A stretch of DNA of 40,389 nt from Rufibacter ruber (GCF_001647275.1 NZ_LRMM01000047.1:1-40389); one strand, 5' to 3'; counted from the first letter of the stretch, positions 33,225 through 40,389 are shown. Notes: a model not told the origin generated them from the sequence alone. Numbers and translations are program-made.

Positions 33225-33857
33225 ATGAGGCAGAATCTAACTGAAAACGAGCGGGAAGTCATCAAACTCATCAACTTTTTCAAGAAACGGGGAGAACGTC
33301 TCGCTGAGGAAGGCTCCCTCACCCAGGAGCATGAAGATTTAAACGCCGCCTGTGAACGCCTCACTGAGAAGATTTACCGCCACGCAGACTTCCGGCAGCA
33401 GGTGCTGGAGAAACACCAGACCCTCAAAGGCATTATTGAAGACAACGCCCAGTGCCCTACCTGCGGCAAAGCCGATATGCTGAAGAAAGTAAGCGTGGTC
33501 AGCAATGAGCTGGGCTGGAAGATGAACCGCTACAAGTGCCGCCGTGACAACATAGAGTTCACCTGGAACCGGCCCAACAACCCCTGGGACATGATTCCTT
33601 TTCTGGAGGTGTGCCTGCAGGAGCTGGACGCCAACATTGCCAGCGCCGAAATGGACGGTGCCCTGAAAGACCGGGCGCAGGAGGCCCGTGACCACATGGC
33701 GGTGAGCCTGGAGCAGCTGCGGGCGGCAATTTTGTCTGCTGACACTGAAAAAGCGCAGATGGAGGAGCAGGACAAGGAAATGGCCCGCATGCTGCATGAG
33801 TTTAAAAAATACCTCATGATAGAGAAAATCAAGCTGGAGCCCTTCAGCGAAAACTAA
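33225..33857 (+). CDS. Coiled-coil protein with an incomplete zinc-ribbon-like centre (unknown function)
   Basis: A 210-residue soluble protein that I cannot assign to a named family. The N-terminal 75 and C-terminal 80 residues are charged helices likely to form coiled coils. Between them is a short cysteine-bearing segment: C77-P-T-C80-G, then 24 residues, then YKCRRDN with C105. This resembles a zinc ribbon whose fourth ligand is not Cys (D108 is possible). It has no signal peptide or membrane segment. It is the first of three successive hydrophilic genes on this strand, all separated by palindromes. Similar proteins occur in related Cytophagales genomes as hypotheticals in my general experience, but that is not checked here. 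Confidence 0.75.
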   Translation: MRQNLTENEREVIKLINFFKKRGERLAEEGSLTQEHEDLNAACERLTEKIYRHADFRQQVLEKHQTLKGIIEDNAQCPTCGKADMLKKVSVVSNELGWKMNRYKCRRDNIEFTWNRPNNPWDMIPFLEVCLQELDANIASAEMDGALKDRAQEARDHMAVSLEQLRAAILSADTEKAQMEEQDKEMARMLHEFKKYLMIEKIKLEPFSEN

Positions 33858-33879
33858 AAACACGCTACTGTTCAAGGTG

Positions 33880-33922
33880 AATCCCGTTTTGGGGCTGTTT
33901 TCAGAAAAACAGCAAAGGGATT
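33880..33922. repeat. Intergenic palindrome copy 19 (truncated right arm)
   Basis: Left arm AATCCCGTTTTGGGGCTG is complete. The right arm has lost the block that should pair with CGTTTTGGGG, yet the outer AATCCC/GGGATT ends remain. It lies 22 bp past the stop of the preceding gene. Confidence 0.8.
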
Positions 33923-34011
33923 CGTCATACTATGGTAATAAACAATTCAGGCGGGCTGCGTACAAAGAAGTACGGCGGCAGTGGTTGCCGCTGTTGTAAA
34001 AGCAGAAGACC

Positions 34012-34278
34012 ATGCCTATTGAGAAAGACAACATCACCAACGCCAAGGATAGCCAGCGGCTGCCAGAGGAGAACCCCACCCCCAACCAAGGGAACCAGTC
34101 AGAGGCAGAGGAAATTGCCAAGCCAGACCGCGGCGGCAGTGGCACCCAGGCCATAGAGGCAGATTACCTTGATGCCGTGCCAGAGGGCTCCCACGCAGAA
34201 GGCAACATTGCCGCTGACAACGAAGAAGACGCCTGGAAGCTGGACGGGAGTAATGCCAACAACCTCAGAACCAAATAA
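34012..34278 (+). CDS. Small acidic, disordered protein of unknown function
   Basis: An 88-residue protein that is strongly hydrophilic and acidic, rich in Glu, Asp, Asn and Gly, with no predicted helix of note, no Cys and no signal peptide. Sequences such as NPTPNQGNQSEAEEI and NIAADNEEDAWKLDGS suggest an intrinsically disordered chain. The composition is like stress- or hydration-related small proteins, but there is no motif to prove it. It lies between two palindromes, 154 bp after the coiled-coil gene and about 110 bp before the next hydrophilic gene. The ATG at 34012 is preferred because a GC-rich hairpin precedes it. Confidence 0.65.
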   Translation: MPIEKDNITNAKDSQRLPEENPTPNQGNQSEAEEIAKPDRGGSGTQAIEADYLDAVPEGSHAEGNIAADNEEDAWKLDGSNANNLRTK

Positions 34279-34304
34279 ATGAATTGTCTGCTGTGTGCGG
34301 GTTT

Positions 34305-34345
34305 GCTGTTTTTGGGCTGTTTTTCTGAAAACAGCGTAAAAACCG
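34305..34345. repeat. Intergenic palindrome copy 20
   Basis: GCTGTTTTTGGGCTGTTTT against AAAACAGCGTAAAAACCG, with a partly degraded outer stem. It lies 26 bp past the preceding stop. Confidence 0.82.
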
Positions 34346-34390
34346 AAACGGCCTGCGCGCCGTTTACAAAAGGAGTTTGAGTTTCACTTA

Positions 34391-35398
34391 ATGCTTAACC
34401 TCATGAACAGAGACTATAATAACCAAGACTTCGGCCGTGACCGGGATAACCGCCAGCGCGCAGATGAAGACCAATACCGCGGGGCCTACCGCTTAGACAG
34501 TGACCGTGGCCATGAATATGACCGCCTCAACCAGCGGAATAATTTCAATGACAACGACATCAGGAACGACTACCGGAGCCGTGACTACTACGGGTCAGAC
34601 CAGGACCGCCGCTCCGGCTCAGACAACCGGGGCCATGACTATGGCCGCCGCCCCAACCGCGAAGGTGAGCGCTTTGATGACCCCAATGTTTTCCCGAGCG
34701 AAAGCAACAACGGCTTGCGCAACGCCGCCAGAAACTACGGCAACATGGGCAGCTTTGGCGGAGCCCAAGGCTGGGGCTCCTCTCAGAACGGCTCCCACAG
34801 CAATGACTCCGGGCAGAACAAATGGGCCAGCGGCCATGGCCGCCAGGAAGGCCAGCCTGTGAACCGGCAGGTGTACGGTGCCTACCGTGACCACAACAGC
34901 TTCGCCGAAGGCGAACGTGAGCAATACCAGGGCTCTGGCCGCTACGGCTCCCAAGGGGCAGACAACACCCGCGGGTGGAAACCGGCAGACCGCGCAGGCG
35001 CTAACGGAGCCGTGCACAGCCTGGGCACCAATGATATCTCCCGCCGCGGCGATGACAGCCAATATGAAATCTATGACACCGCGCAGTCACACTACAACCG
35101 CGGCCAATACGGCCAGATAGCGGGTGGTGGTGCGTACATGGGCAGTGGCTATGACAAGCGCACCCGTGCTGAATACAGAGACCAGTTAGACTATAATTCA
35201 AACCCGCGTGACCACTACAACCAGCAGGGTGAAGGCATGCGCAGCGAGAACTACGGAAACCAGGCAGGCTCCCTGAGCTGGGGCTATGACCGTGATTTCA
35301 GGTCAGAGGAAGGCCGTGAGCGCAGATATGACCCCATGAGCGGGCACGTGCGCGGGCAAGGAACCCAGCCGCCGTCGCGCGAAGATTTTAACTGGTAA
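34391..35398 (+). CDS. Highly hydrophilic Gly/Arg/Asp/Tyr-rich protein (unknown function)
   Basis: A 335-residue protein made of low-complexity, charged, glycine- and asparagine-rich sequence with many R-D-Y, D-R-G-H and Y-G units, for example NRDYNNQDFGRDRDN and YRSRDYYGSDQDRRSGSDNR. It has no hydrophobic core, Cys or signal peptide. The end (GYDRDFRSEEGRERRYDP ... SREDFNW) is less repetitive. The start is either the ATG at 34391 or 34403. The composition suggests a disordered, possibly condensate-forming or desiccation-related protein; that is inference. Gene order places it with the acidic 88-residue gene. A strong terminator follows 23 bp after the stop. Confidence 0.78.
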   Translation: MLNLMNRDYNNQDFGRDRDNRQRADEDQYRGAYRLDSDRGHEYDRLNQRNNFNDNDIRNDYRSRDYYGSDQDRRSGSDNRGHDYGRRPNREGERFDDPNVFPSESNNGLRNAARNYGNMGSFGGAQGWGSSQNGSHSNDSGQNKWASGHGRQEGQPVNRQVYGAYRDHNSFAEGEREQYQGSGRYGSQGADNTRGWKPADRAGANGAVHSLGTNDISRRGDDSQYEIYDTAQSHYNRGQYGQIAGGGAYMGSGYDKRTRAEYRDQLDYNSNPRDHYNQQGEGMRSENYGNQAGSLSWGYDRDFRSEEGRERRYDPMSGHVRGQGTQPPSREDFNW

Positions 35399-35421
35399 TC
35401 TATTATTGCCCACCCATAAAG

Positions 35422-35450
35422 GAGGCCACCTGCTACAGGTGGCCTCTTTT
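35422..35450 (+). terminator. Intrinsic terminator after the hydrophilic gene
   Basis: A perfect 11-bp stem GAGGCCACCTG/CAGGTGGCCTC (35422-35432 with 35436-35446) with CTA loop, followed by TTTTG. It ends transcription of the three-gene hydrophilic cluster. Confidence 0.85.
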
Positions 35451-35715
35451 GTTATCAGCCCTCTCCGGAAAGCGCGGCGCTGGTAGTATGAATATAAGGG
35501 GTGGTGTTTTTGTAGCACGGCGCCCAAGGGCAGGCAACGCTTCTGCCGGTCGCACTCCCCGTTTTTAAACCTACTCAATAGGCAGGCTCCAGGCTTTTTA
35601 CCCCCGGCCTACATTATTCCTAGCATTTGCGACAATAGTGACAAGCGGTTCAGGGGAGTGGGGGTAATATTGTATCGTTAACCTTTCTGTTGACCAAACC
35701 TTAGCGTGACCTGAT

Positions 35716-37947
35716 ATGAAGAAAAGCCTGTTATTGCTGTTCGTGTTCTTGTGCGGTTTCTTTAGCCATGCCCAGGGGCAGAAGCTGAATCCCGGGGGCA
35801 TGAAAACCGCCTGGGGCGAAAAAGTGACGCCTCAGAATGCCTGGCAGCAATACCCACGCCCGCAGTTGGTGCGCAGCCAGTGGCTCAACCTGAACGGGCA
35901 ATGGGACTACGCCATTCTGCCCAAAACATCGGCGCAGCCGAAGAAATATGACGGAAAGATTCTGGTGCCTTTCTGTGCCGAGTCCAGCCTGTCGGGCGTA
36001 GGCAAATTGGTCCTGCCCGACCAGAAGCTGTGGTACAACCGCACGTTTCAGGTGCCCGCCAACTGGAAAGGCAAAAACGTACTCCTGCATTTTGACGCCG
36101 TAGACTGGGAAACCACCGTGTGGCTCAACGGCAAGAAAGTAGGCGAGCACCGCGGCGGCTCTGACCCGTTCACCTTTGACATCACCCCGCATTTAAAATC
36201 TGGCACGCAAGAGTTGGTAGTCTCAGTCTGGGACCCGACCGATGCTGATGACCAGGCGCGCGGAAAGCAGGTGCTGGAACCCAAAGGCATCTGGTACACA
36301 CCCGTGACCGGCATCTGGCAAACCGTGTGGCTGGAACCCGTTGCCAAAGCCCACATTTCGTCGCTGGTGCCCGAAGCCAACATTGACCAGAACAAAGTAA
36401 TCCTCAAAAACCAAATCAGCGGTGCCACCGGCAAAGAGAAGCTGGTGGTGAAAGTCCTGAAGAACGGCAAAGTGGTAGGCGAGAAAACCGCCAACGCCAA
36501 CAGCCCACTGGAGATTGCGGTGCCCAACGCTGATTTATGGACACCGTACAACCCTGCCCTGTATCAACTGGACGTGCAATTGACCAGCGGCGGCAAAACG
36601 CTGGACAAAGTGAACTCCTACTTCGCCATGCGGAAGATTTCCAAAGGCAAAGACGCACAGGGCTACGAGCGCCTGTACCTGAACAACCAACCGCTGTTCC
36701 AGTACGGCACGCTGGACCAGGGCTGGTGGCCAGACGGGTTATTGACCCCGCCGTCAGACGCGGCCATGCGCTATGACATGGACGTGCTCAAAGACATGGG
36801 CTTTAACATGCTGCGCAAACACATCAAGGTAGAGCCGTCCCGATATTACTATTACGCAGATTCCATTGGGCTTTTGGTGTGGCAGGACATGCCCTCAGGG
36901 TTCAAGACGGCAGAGAAAGAGGTGCAGCACGTAAAGGCCGAGGCCAAGGAAGATTGGGCGCGCCCGGCGGCTTCTGCGCAGCAGTATGAAAGAGAGTGGA
37001 AAAGCATCATGGACCACCTCAAGTTCTTCCCTAGTATTGTGGTGTGGGTGCCGTTCAATGAGGGCTGGGGCCAGTATGATACCAAGCGCGTAGTGGAATG
37101 GACCATGCAGTATGACCCTACCCGCATCACCAACGGCGTAAGCGGCTGGACCGACCGCGGCGTGGGCCACATGAACGATGCGCACCATTACCCCGGCCCC
37201 GGCATGGAGCCCGCCGAACAGAACCCCGGCCGCGTGATTGTGCTGGGCGAGTTTGGGGGATTGGGATTGCCGCTGGAAGGCCATATCTGGAACCCCAACA
37301 TGCGCAACTGGGGCTACCGCACCTACAAAACCTATGACGAGCTGGTGAAGGAATACACCAAACTGATGTACAACATGTACCCCATGGTGCACCGCGGGCT
37401 GGCCGCCGCCGTCTACACCCAAACCACCGATGTGGAAGGCGAAGTGAACGGCCTCATCACCTATGACCGCAAAAAAGTAAAGCTGGACCCTGAGCTGCTG
37501 CGCATGCTGCACCAGCCGCTGTACAGCGCGCCGGGCACTTCATCGGCCCTGGCCGCAGATTCAGAGATAAAACCACAGACTTTGCTGGTGGCTACCAATC
37601 AACCCACCTGCGTGGGGAAGGCGGAGTTAAACAAAAAGGAATTCAGTTCGGCCACCGCCCCGGTGCAGTTAAAAAAAGGCGATAGCCGTTGGGCGGCCTC
37701 TACTTTCAGTGTAAACCAGGCACCTAAAAACCTGCAACTGCGCCTGCTGGCGCACGGCGATGCCAAAGTGTACCTGAACGGAAAGCTGGTGATGAACAAA
37801 TTCATCAACACCAAGCGCCACTATGACGAGATTAACCTGAGCGAGTACGGGCACTATCTGAAAAACGGCGAGAACCACCTGGTGGTAGAGCTGAAAAACA
37901 CGGGCAGCCCATCGCCCTTTGACTTTGGGTTGTACACGTTTCAGTAG
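35716..37947 (+). CDS. Glycoside hydrolase family 2 enzyme (secreted)
   Basis: A 743-residue exported hydrolase of the GH2 clan, most like beta-galactosidase/beta-glucuronidase homologues in Bacteroidota. The signal peptide ends FSHAQGQ. The jelly-roll sugar-binding domain comes first (about residues 25-215: WLNLNGQWDYAI, WYNRTFQVPANW, LHFDAVDWETTVWLNGKKVG). An Ig-like sandwich follows, then the TIM barrel with acid/base E449 (VPFNEGWGQY) and nucleophile E512 (VLGEFGGLG). A further C-terminal beta domain closes the protein (about 640-743). The substrate is probably a beta-linked glycoside. The sulfatase 0.85 kb downstream suggests a sulfated glycan. No SusC/D pair is present, so this is not a full polysaccharide-utilisation locus. 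Confidence 0.92.
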   Translation: MKKSLLLLFVFLCGFFSHAQGQKLNPGGMKTAWGEKVTPQNAWQQYPRPQLVRSQWLNLNGQWDYAILPKTSAQPKKYDGKILVPFCAESSLSGVGKLVLPDQKLWYNRTFQVPANWKGKNVLLHFDAVDWETTVWLNGKKVGEHRGGSDPFTFDITPHLKSGTQELVVSVWDPTDADDQARGKQVLEPKGIWYTPVTGIWQTVWLEPVAKAHISSLVPEANIDQNKVILKNQISGATGKEKLVVKVLKNGKVVGEKTANANSPLEIAVPNADLWTPYNPALYQLDVQLTSGGKTLDKVNSYFAMRKISKGKDAQGYERLYLNNQPLFQYGTLDQGWWPDGLLTPPSDAAMRYDMDVLKDMGFNMLRKHIKVEPSRYYYYADSIGLLVWQDMPSGFKTAEKEVQHVKAEAKEDWARPAASAQQYEREWKSIMDHLKFFPSIVVWVPFNEGWGQYDTKRVVEWTMQYDPTRITNGVSGWTDRGVGHMNDAHHYPGPGMEPAEQNPGRVIVLGEFGGLGLPLEGHIWNPNMRNWGYRTYKTYDELVKEYTKLMYNMYPMVHRGLAAAVYTQTTDVEGEVNGLITYDRKKVKLDPELLRMLHQPLYSAPGTSSALAADSEIKPQTLLVATNQPTCVGKAELNKKEFSSATAPVQLKKGDSRWAASTFSVNQAPKNLQLRLLAHGDAKVYLNGKLVMNKFINTKRHYDEINLSEYGHYLKNGENHLVVELKNTGSPSPFDFGLYTFQ

Positions 37948-37980
37948 CTTGATTTTTCTGGAAGCGCTAGGGGGAGAGAG

Positions 37981-38020
37981 CCGTTTTTAGCCTATTTTTA
38001 GGAAATCAGCCTCAAAACGG
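37981..38020. repeat. Intergenic palindrome copy 21
   Basis: The CCGTTTT/AAAACGG variant with a degraded inner part (TTTTAGCCTATTTTTAGG). It sits in the 82-bp gap between two same-strand genes, 33 bp after the GH2 stop. Confidence 0.82.
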
Positions 38021-38029
38021 AAAACCAAG

Positions 38030-38692
38030 ATGAGAACAATGCCGCAGCTTTTATTCGTTCTGATTTTCAGTATTTTCTGCACAAGTTGCCAATCGGCAGA
38101 GCCGAAAGCAGATAAAGCAGCGGCAGAAAATATTCAACCGGGGCAGAAAGTAAAGCCTAATGCCGCTGTCTCCGCCGAACCTGCCAAAGCTGTTGAACAC
38201 GAAGTGGCGGCTAGAAAATATGATTACCTGGAGTGGGACAGCATTTTGATAAACAACAGAGTTCCTTTGAGTACCAACCGGCGAGTTGTAGAGAAACACT
38301 TAGGGAAACCTGATAGTGTGGTGACACCAGATTATGCACATGTCTGTGGCAACTGCCATTTCTGTGTTGGCATGGACCCTCCGCCTTACAAGTTAGTATA
38401 TATTAAAGGATTGAGATTAGAACAGCTACAAGATAGTATAGCTTTTTGGGGAGCAGATTTTAGGAAGAACAAAAAGTTATTCCTCACAGATGGGAAAACT
38501 AGGTTTGACCGCACTACAACTCTTGAGAAAGTTAAAAAGCTTTTTAATTATGAAACATTGAAAAGAAATGAAGACACTGGTGGCTTCTGGATACGTTTAC
38601 AGCCTTCAAAAATAATTAGTGATGCAAGTTTCATTTTAGAGTTTGATGAAAGTGGATATCTAACAGAGTTTAATTTTCATTTCCCTTGTTAA
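38030..38692 (+). CDS. Small lipoprotein with a CxxCxxC motif (unknown function)
   Basis: A 220-residue predicted lipoprotein; the lipobox ends at C20 (IFCTSC). The mature part contains the compact motif HVCGNCHFCVGMDPPPYK, three cysteines in CxxCxxC spacing with a nearby His, suggesting metal binding or redox chemistry. The family is not recognised. The second half of the gene has visibly higher AT than the GH2 and sulfatase genes either side (for example around 38390-38690), hinting at recent transfer or weak selection on composition. It begins directly after a palindrome and ends just before another, so it stands as a separate cassette between the two hydrolase genes. Confidence 0.72.
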   Translation: MRTMPQLLFVLIFSIFCTSCQSAEPKADKAAAENIQPGQKVKPNAAVSAEPAKAVEHEVAARKYDYLEWDSILINNRVPLSTNRRVVEKHLGKPDSVVTPDYAHVCGNCHFCVGMDPPPYKLVYIKGLRLEQLQDSIAFWGADFRKNKKLFLTDGKTRFDRTTTLEKVKKLFNYETLKRNEDTGGFWIRLQPSKIISDASFILEFDESGYLTEFNFHFPC

Positions 38693-38702
38693 CAGAGGAA
38701 TG

Positions 38703-38747
38703 TTTCCGTTTTCGGCCTGTTTTGGCCAAAACAGGCGAAAACGGAAA
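38703..38747. repeat. Intergenic palindrome copy 22
   Basis: Near-perfect, in the CCG/CGG form with a C-G pair at the covarying position (TTTTCGG/GCGAAAA) and outer TTT/AAA; one unpaired G in the left arm. It lies 10 bp past the preceding stop. Confidence 0.93.
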
Positions 38748-38795
38748 TCTCAACAACATAACATGCTTGAATAACAACAGCAACTTCGCATCTTT

Positions 38796-40262
38796 ATGAA
38801 GCATAAAATAGTACTCCTGTTCTGCCTTTTTACTGCGGGTCTCTTTGCCACCTGCAGCCAGAAAGGACAGACGGGCCAACAAGCCAAAGCCCCCGCCAAA
38901 CAGCCCAACATTGTCATTTTCATTGGCGATGACCTGGGCGTAACTGACATTGGCCCCTACGGCAACAAAGTGGTACGGACGCCTCACCTGGACGGACTGG
39001 CCAAAGAATCTCTGCTGTTCACCCGCACGTACGCCGGGTCGCCCACGTGCGGGCCATCGCGCAGTTCATTGCTCACGGGGTTGTATCCGTTCCGGCACGG
39101 GGCGCACGGGAACCACAGTGGCGTGAAGGAAAATACCAAGTCGTTGATTCATTATTTGCAGCCGCTGGGGTACCGCGTGGTATTGGCGGGAAAACTGCAT
39201 TTCGGGCCGGAGGAGGTGTTTCCTTTTGAGCGCATCTCCAAAACCAACGTGGCCGAACCGGGGCACGAGAAGAACCCCGGCCTGAATTGGGATTTGAACC
39301 TGGGCCCCGTTGACCAATGGCTCTCGCAACAAAAGGAGAGTGACAAGCCGTTCGTACTCATTGTGGCCGACCACAGTCCGCACGTGATTTGGCCGGAGAA
39401 ATCAAGCTACAACCCACAGCAGGTAGATATCCCTTCGTTCCATATTGACACCGAAGACACCCGTAAATCCCGTGCGCGCTACTATGAAGACATTACCAAG
39501 ATGGACGGCAACGTGGGCAAAGTGCTCTCCAGCCTGAACCAGCACGGCCTTTCTGACAATACCCTATTTATCTTTACCGCCGACCAGGGGCCGCAATGGC
39601 CGTTCGCCAAGTGGAGTTTGTATGACTACGGCATCAGGACGCCTATGCTCATCAAATGGCCAGGTCAGGTGAAACCGGGCAAGACCGAGGCGCTGGTGTC
39701 ACAGGTAGATTTGCTGCCCACGTTCGTGGAAATAGCCGGCGGCCAGGCACCTGCCAACGTTGACGGGAAGAGTTTCTTGTCGCTTTTACAAGGCAAGAAA
39801 AACACACACCATGACGCGGTGTTCGCCTCGCATACCGGCGACCGGCTCATGAACCGCTCTCCCAGCCGCATGTTGCGCAACAGCCGCTACAAGTACATCT
39901 TGAACATTGCCCCCGAAGAAGAATACCACACCCACATGGACAAAGCCAAAGACCATGACGGCGGCCGTGAGTACTGGGATTCCTGGGTAACCAAAGCCAA
40001 GACCGATGCCCATGCCGCCGCCGTGTTGCAGCGCTACCACCGTCACCCCAAAGAGGAACTCTACGACCTGCAAGCTGACCCTACGGAGATGAAGAACCTG
40101 GCCGCAGACCCTAAATTTGCCCAAATGCTGGCGGGTTTCAGAACCCAAATGGCAGCTTGGCGCAAAGGTCAAGGCGATTTTGAAACCGGTCCGGAAGTCA
40201 TCAAAGACACGCCCCAGCCCAAAGGACAGAAGCCAGTAGCGCCTTATGTATTCTTGGATTAA
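38796..40262 (+). CDS. Arylsulfatase-type sulfatase (Cys-type)
   Basis: A 488-residue exported sulfatase of the formylglycine family. The signal segment ends LFATC (C20, weak lipobox). Metal ligands open the fold as IFIGDDLGVTDIG (D45, D46), and the active site is CGPSR at residues 85-89, the C-x-P-S-R maturation motif. Later motifs are HLDGLAKES, YEDITKMDGNVG, DQGPQWPFAKWSLYDYGIRT and a final domain with ELYDLQADPTEMKNLA. It resembles N-sulfoglucosamine sulfohydrolase-like (heparan) enzymes, though exact specificity is uncertain. It is preceded by a lipoprotein gene and the GH2 gene on the same strand. Its stop overlaps the stop of a convergent gene by a few bases. Confidence 0.92.
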   Translation: MKHKIVLLFCLFTAGLFATCSQKGQTGQQAKAPAKQPNIVIFIGDDLGVTDIGPYGNKVVRTPHLDGLAKESLLFTRTYAGSPTCGPSRSSLLTGLYPFRHGAHGNHSGVKENTKSLIHYLQPLGYRVVLAGKLHFGPEEVFPFERISKTNVAEPGHEKNPGLNWDLNLGPVDQWLSQQKESDKPFVLIVADHSPHVIWPEKSSYNPQQVDIPSFHIDTEDTRKSRARYYEDITKMDGNVGKVLSSLNQHGLSDNTLFIFTADQGPQWPFAKWSLYDYGIRTPMLIKWPGQVKPGKTEALVSQVDLLPTFVEIAGGQAPANVDGKSFLSLLQGKKNTHHDAVFASHTGDRLMNRSPSRMLRNSRYKYILNIAPEEEYHTHMDKAKDHDGGREYWDSWVTKAKTDAHAAAVLQRYHRHPKEELYDLQADPTEMKNLAADPKFAQMLAGFRTQMAAWRKGQGDFETGPEVIKDTPQPKGQKPVAPYVFLD

Positions 40263-40389
40263 TGCGTGAAGGATTGATGGTGTGATTGAATGAGTACTGT
40301 GATGCTCCGCTGCATCTCGCCGGTCAGCTCCACATACCTCAAAAGAATGATGGTGTCGGTGATGGTGGCAATGTCACCCTCGGTGATGG
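40259..40389 (-). CDS. KaiC-like ATPase, C-terminal fragment (runs off the right edge)
   Basis: The last 42 or so codons of a minus-strand gene. The visible residues are ITEGDIATITDTIILLRYVE, LTGEMQRSITVL and IQSHHQSFTH. The first two blocks match the end of KaiC/RecA-type ATPases (D.I...TD.IILLRYVE..GE..R.ITVL). In that family the next residues are usually K-x-RGS-xHD; here they read IQSHHQSFTH and then stop, so the tail looks shortened or altered. The start lies outside the window. Its stop codon shares bases with the stop of the sulfatase gene, and no palindrome separates them. Confidence 0.62.
   Translation of the reverse strand, partial: ITEGDIATITDTIILLRYVELTGEMQRSITVLIQSHHQSFTH

Noticed and set aside
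1021-38747. The recurring palindromes as a dispersed CRISPR-like array
   Set aside because: Copies are far apart, separated by whole genes, lack unit-length spacers and are self-complementary; there are no cas genes.

Overview
The window looks like a chromosomal segment of a Bacteroidota bacterium of the order Cytophagales, most like Hymenobacteraceae (Rufibacter/Nibribacter/Pontibacter type). Support: two TonB-dependent/SusC-like receptors with carboxypeptidase-type N-terminal domains, a PorP/SprF protein next to a 2,100-residue protein with a gliding-motility C-terminal (type IX secretion) signal, promoters of the Bacteroidota TAnnTTTG type, and almost no Shine-Dalgarno sequences. The genus is inference. 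No tRNA, rRNA, CRISPR array, transposase or phage gene was seen.

Layout. 1-7.0 kb: a partial TonB receptor, an M61 peptidase and thioredoxin (all minus), a secreted lipase-like lipoprotein (plus), an MFS exporter (minus) and a small HNH protein (plus). 7.3-16.3 kb: a DUF1456 protein, a second outer-membrane receptor and a metallophosphoesterase fused to a PQQ-type propeller (minus); a YCII protein plus a MORN/TonB-C-like secreted protein (plus); an MscS channel and a DUF2628 membrane protein (minus). 16.8-23.6 kb: a GH10-like lipoprotein (plus), then a frameshifted HD-domain gene, a two-helix protein ending in seven histidines, two paralogous small secreted proteins and a PlsC-GNAT aminolipid synthase (all minus). 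24-31.4 kb: a two-gene minus-strand operon for the giant modular surface protein and its PorP/SprF partner. 32-40.4 kb (all plus): a candidate small RNA, a PAP2 phosphatase, three hydrophilic proteins of unknown function, a GH2 hydrolase, a small Cys-motif lipoprotein and a sulfatase. The minus-strand 3' end of a KaiC-like ATPase enters at the right edge.

The most striking feature is a family of about 22 intergenic palindromes of about 40-58 bp. They share the core CTGTTTT-N-GGSCTGTTTT / loop of 2-4 nt / AAAACAGSCC-N'-AAAACAG. Pairing is kept where the sequence changes: N and N' covary, CTG/CAG is replaced by CCG/CGG, and several copies add outer stems of unrelated sequence that are still complementary. 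Most sit within 60 bp of a stop codon, convergent gene pairs often carry two, and three lie between divergent genes. No classical U-tract follows them, so simple intrinsic termination does not explain the family. I do not recognise it as a described element. A second candidate is an orphan RNA of about 180 nt at 32.0-32.2 kb with a clear promoter, a two-hairpin body and a strong terminator.

Functionally the region mixes envelope and surface work (receptors, type IX secretion partners, aminolipid synthesis, MscS) with glycan breakdown (GH10-like, GH2, sulfatase) and housekeeping genes. No single pathway spans it. The best-supported functional unit is the 24-31.4 kb operon.
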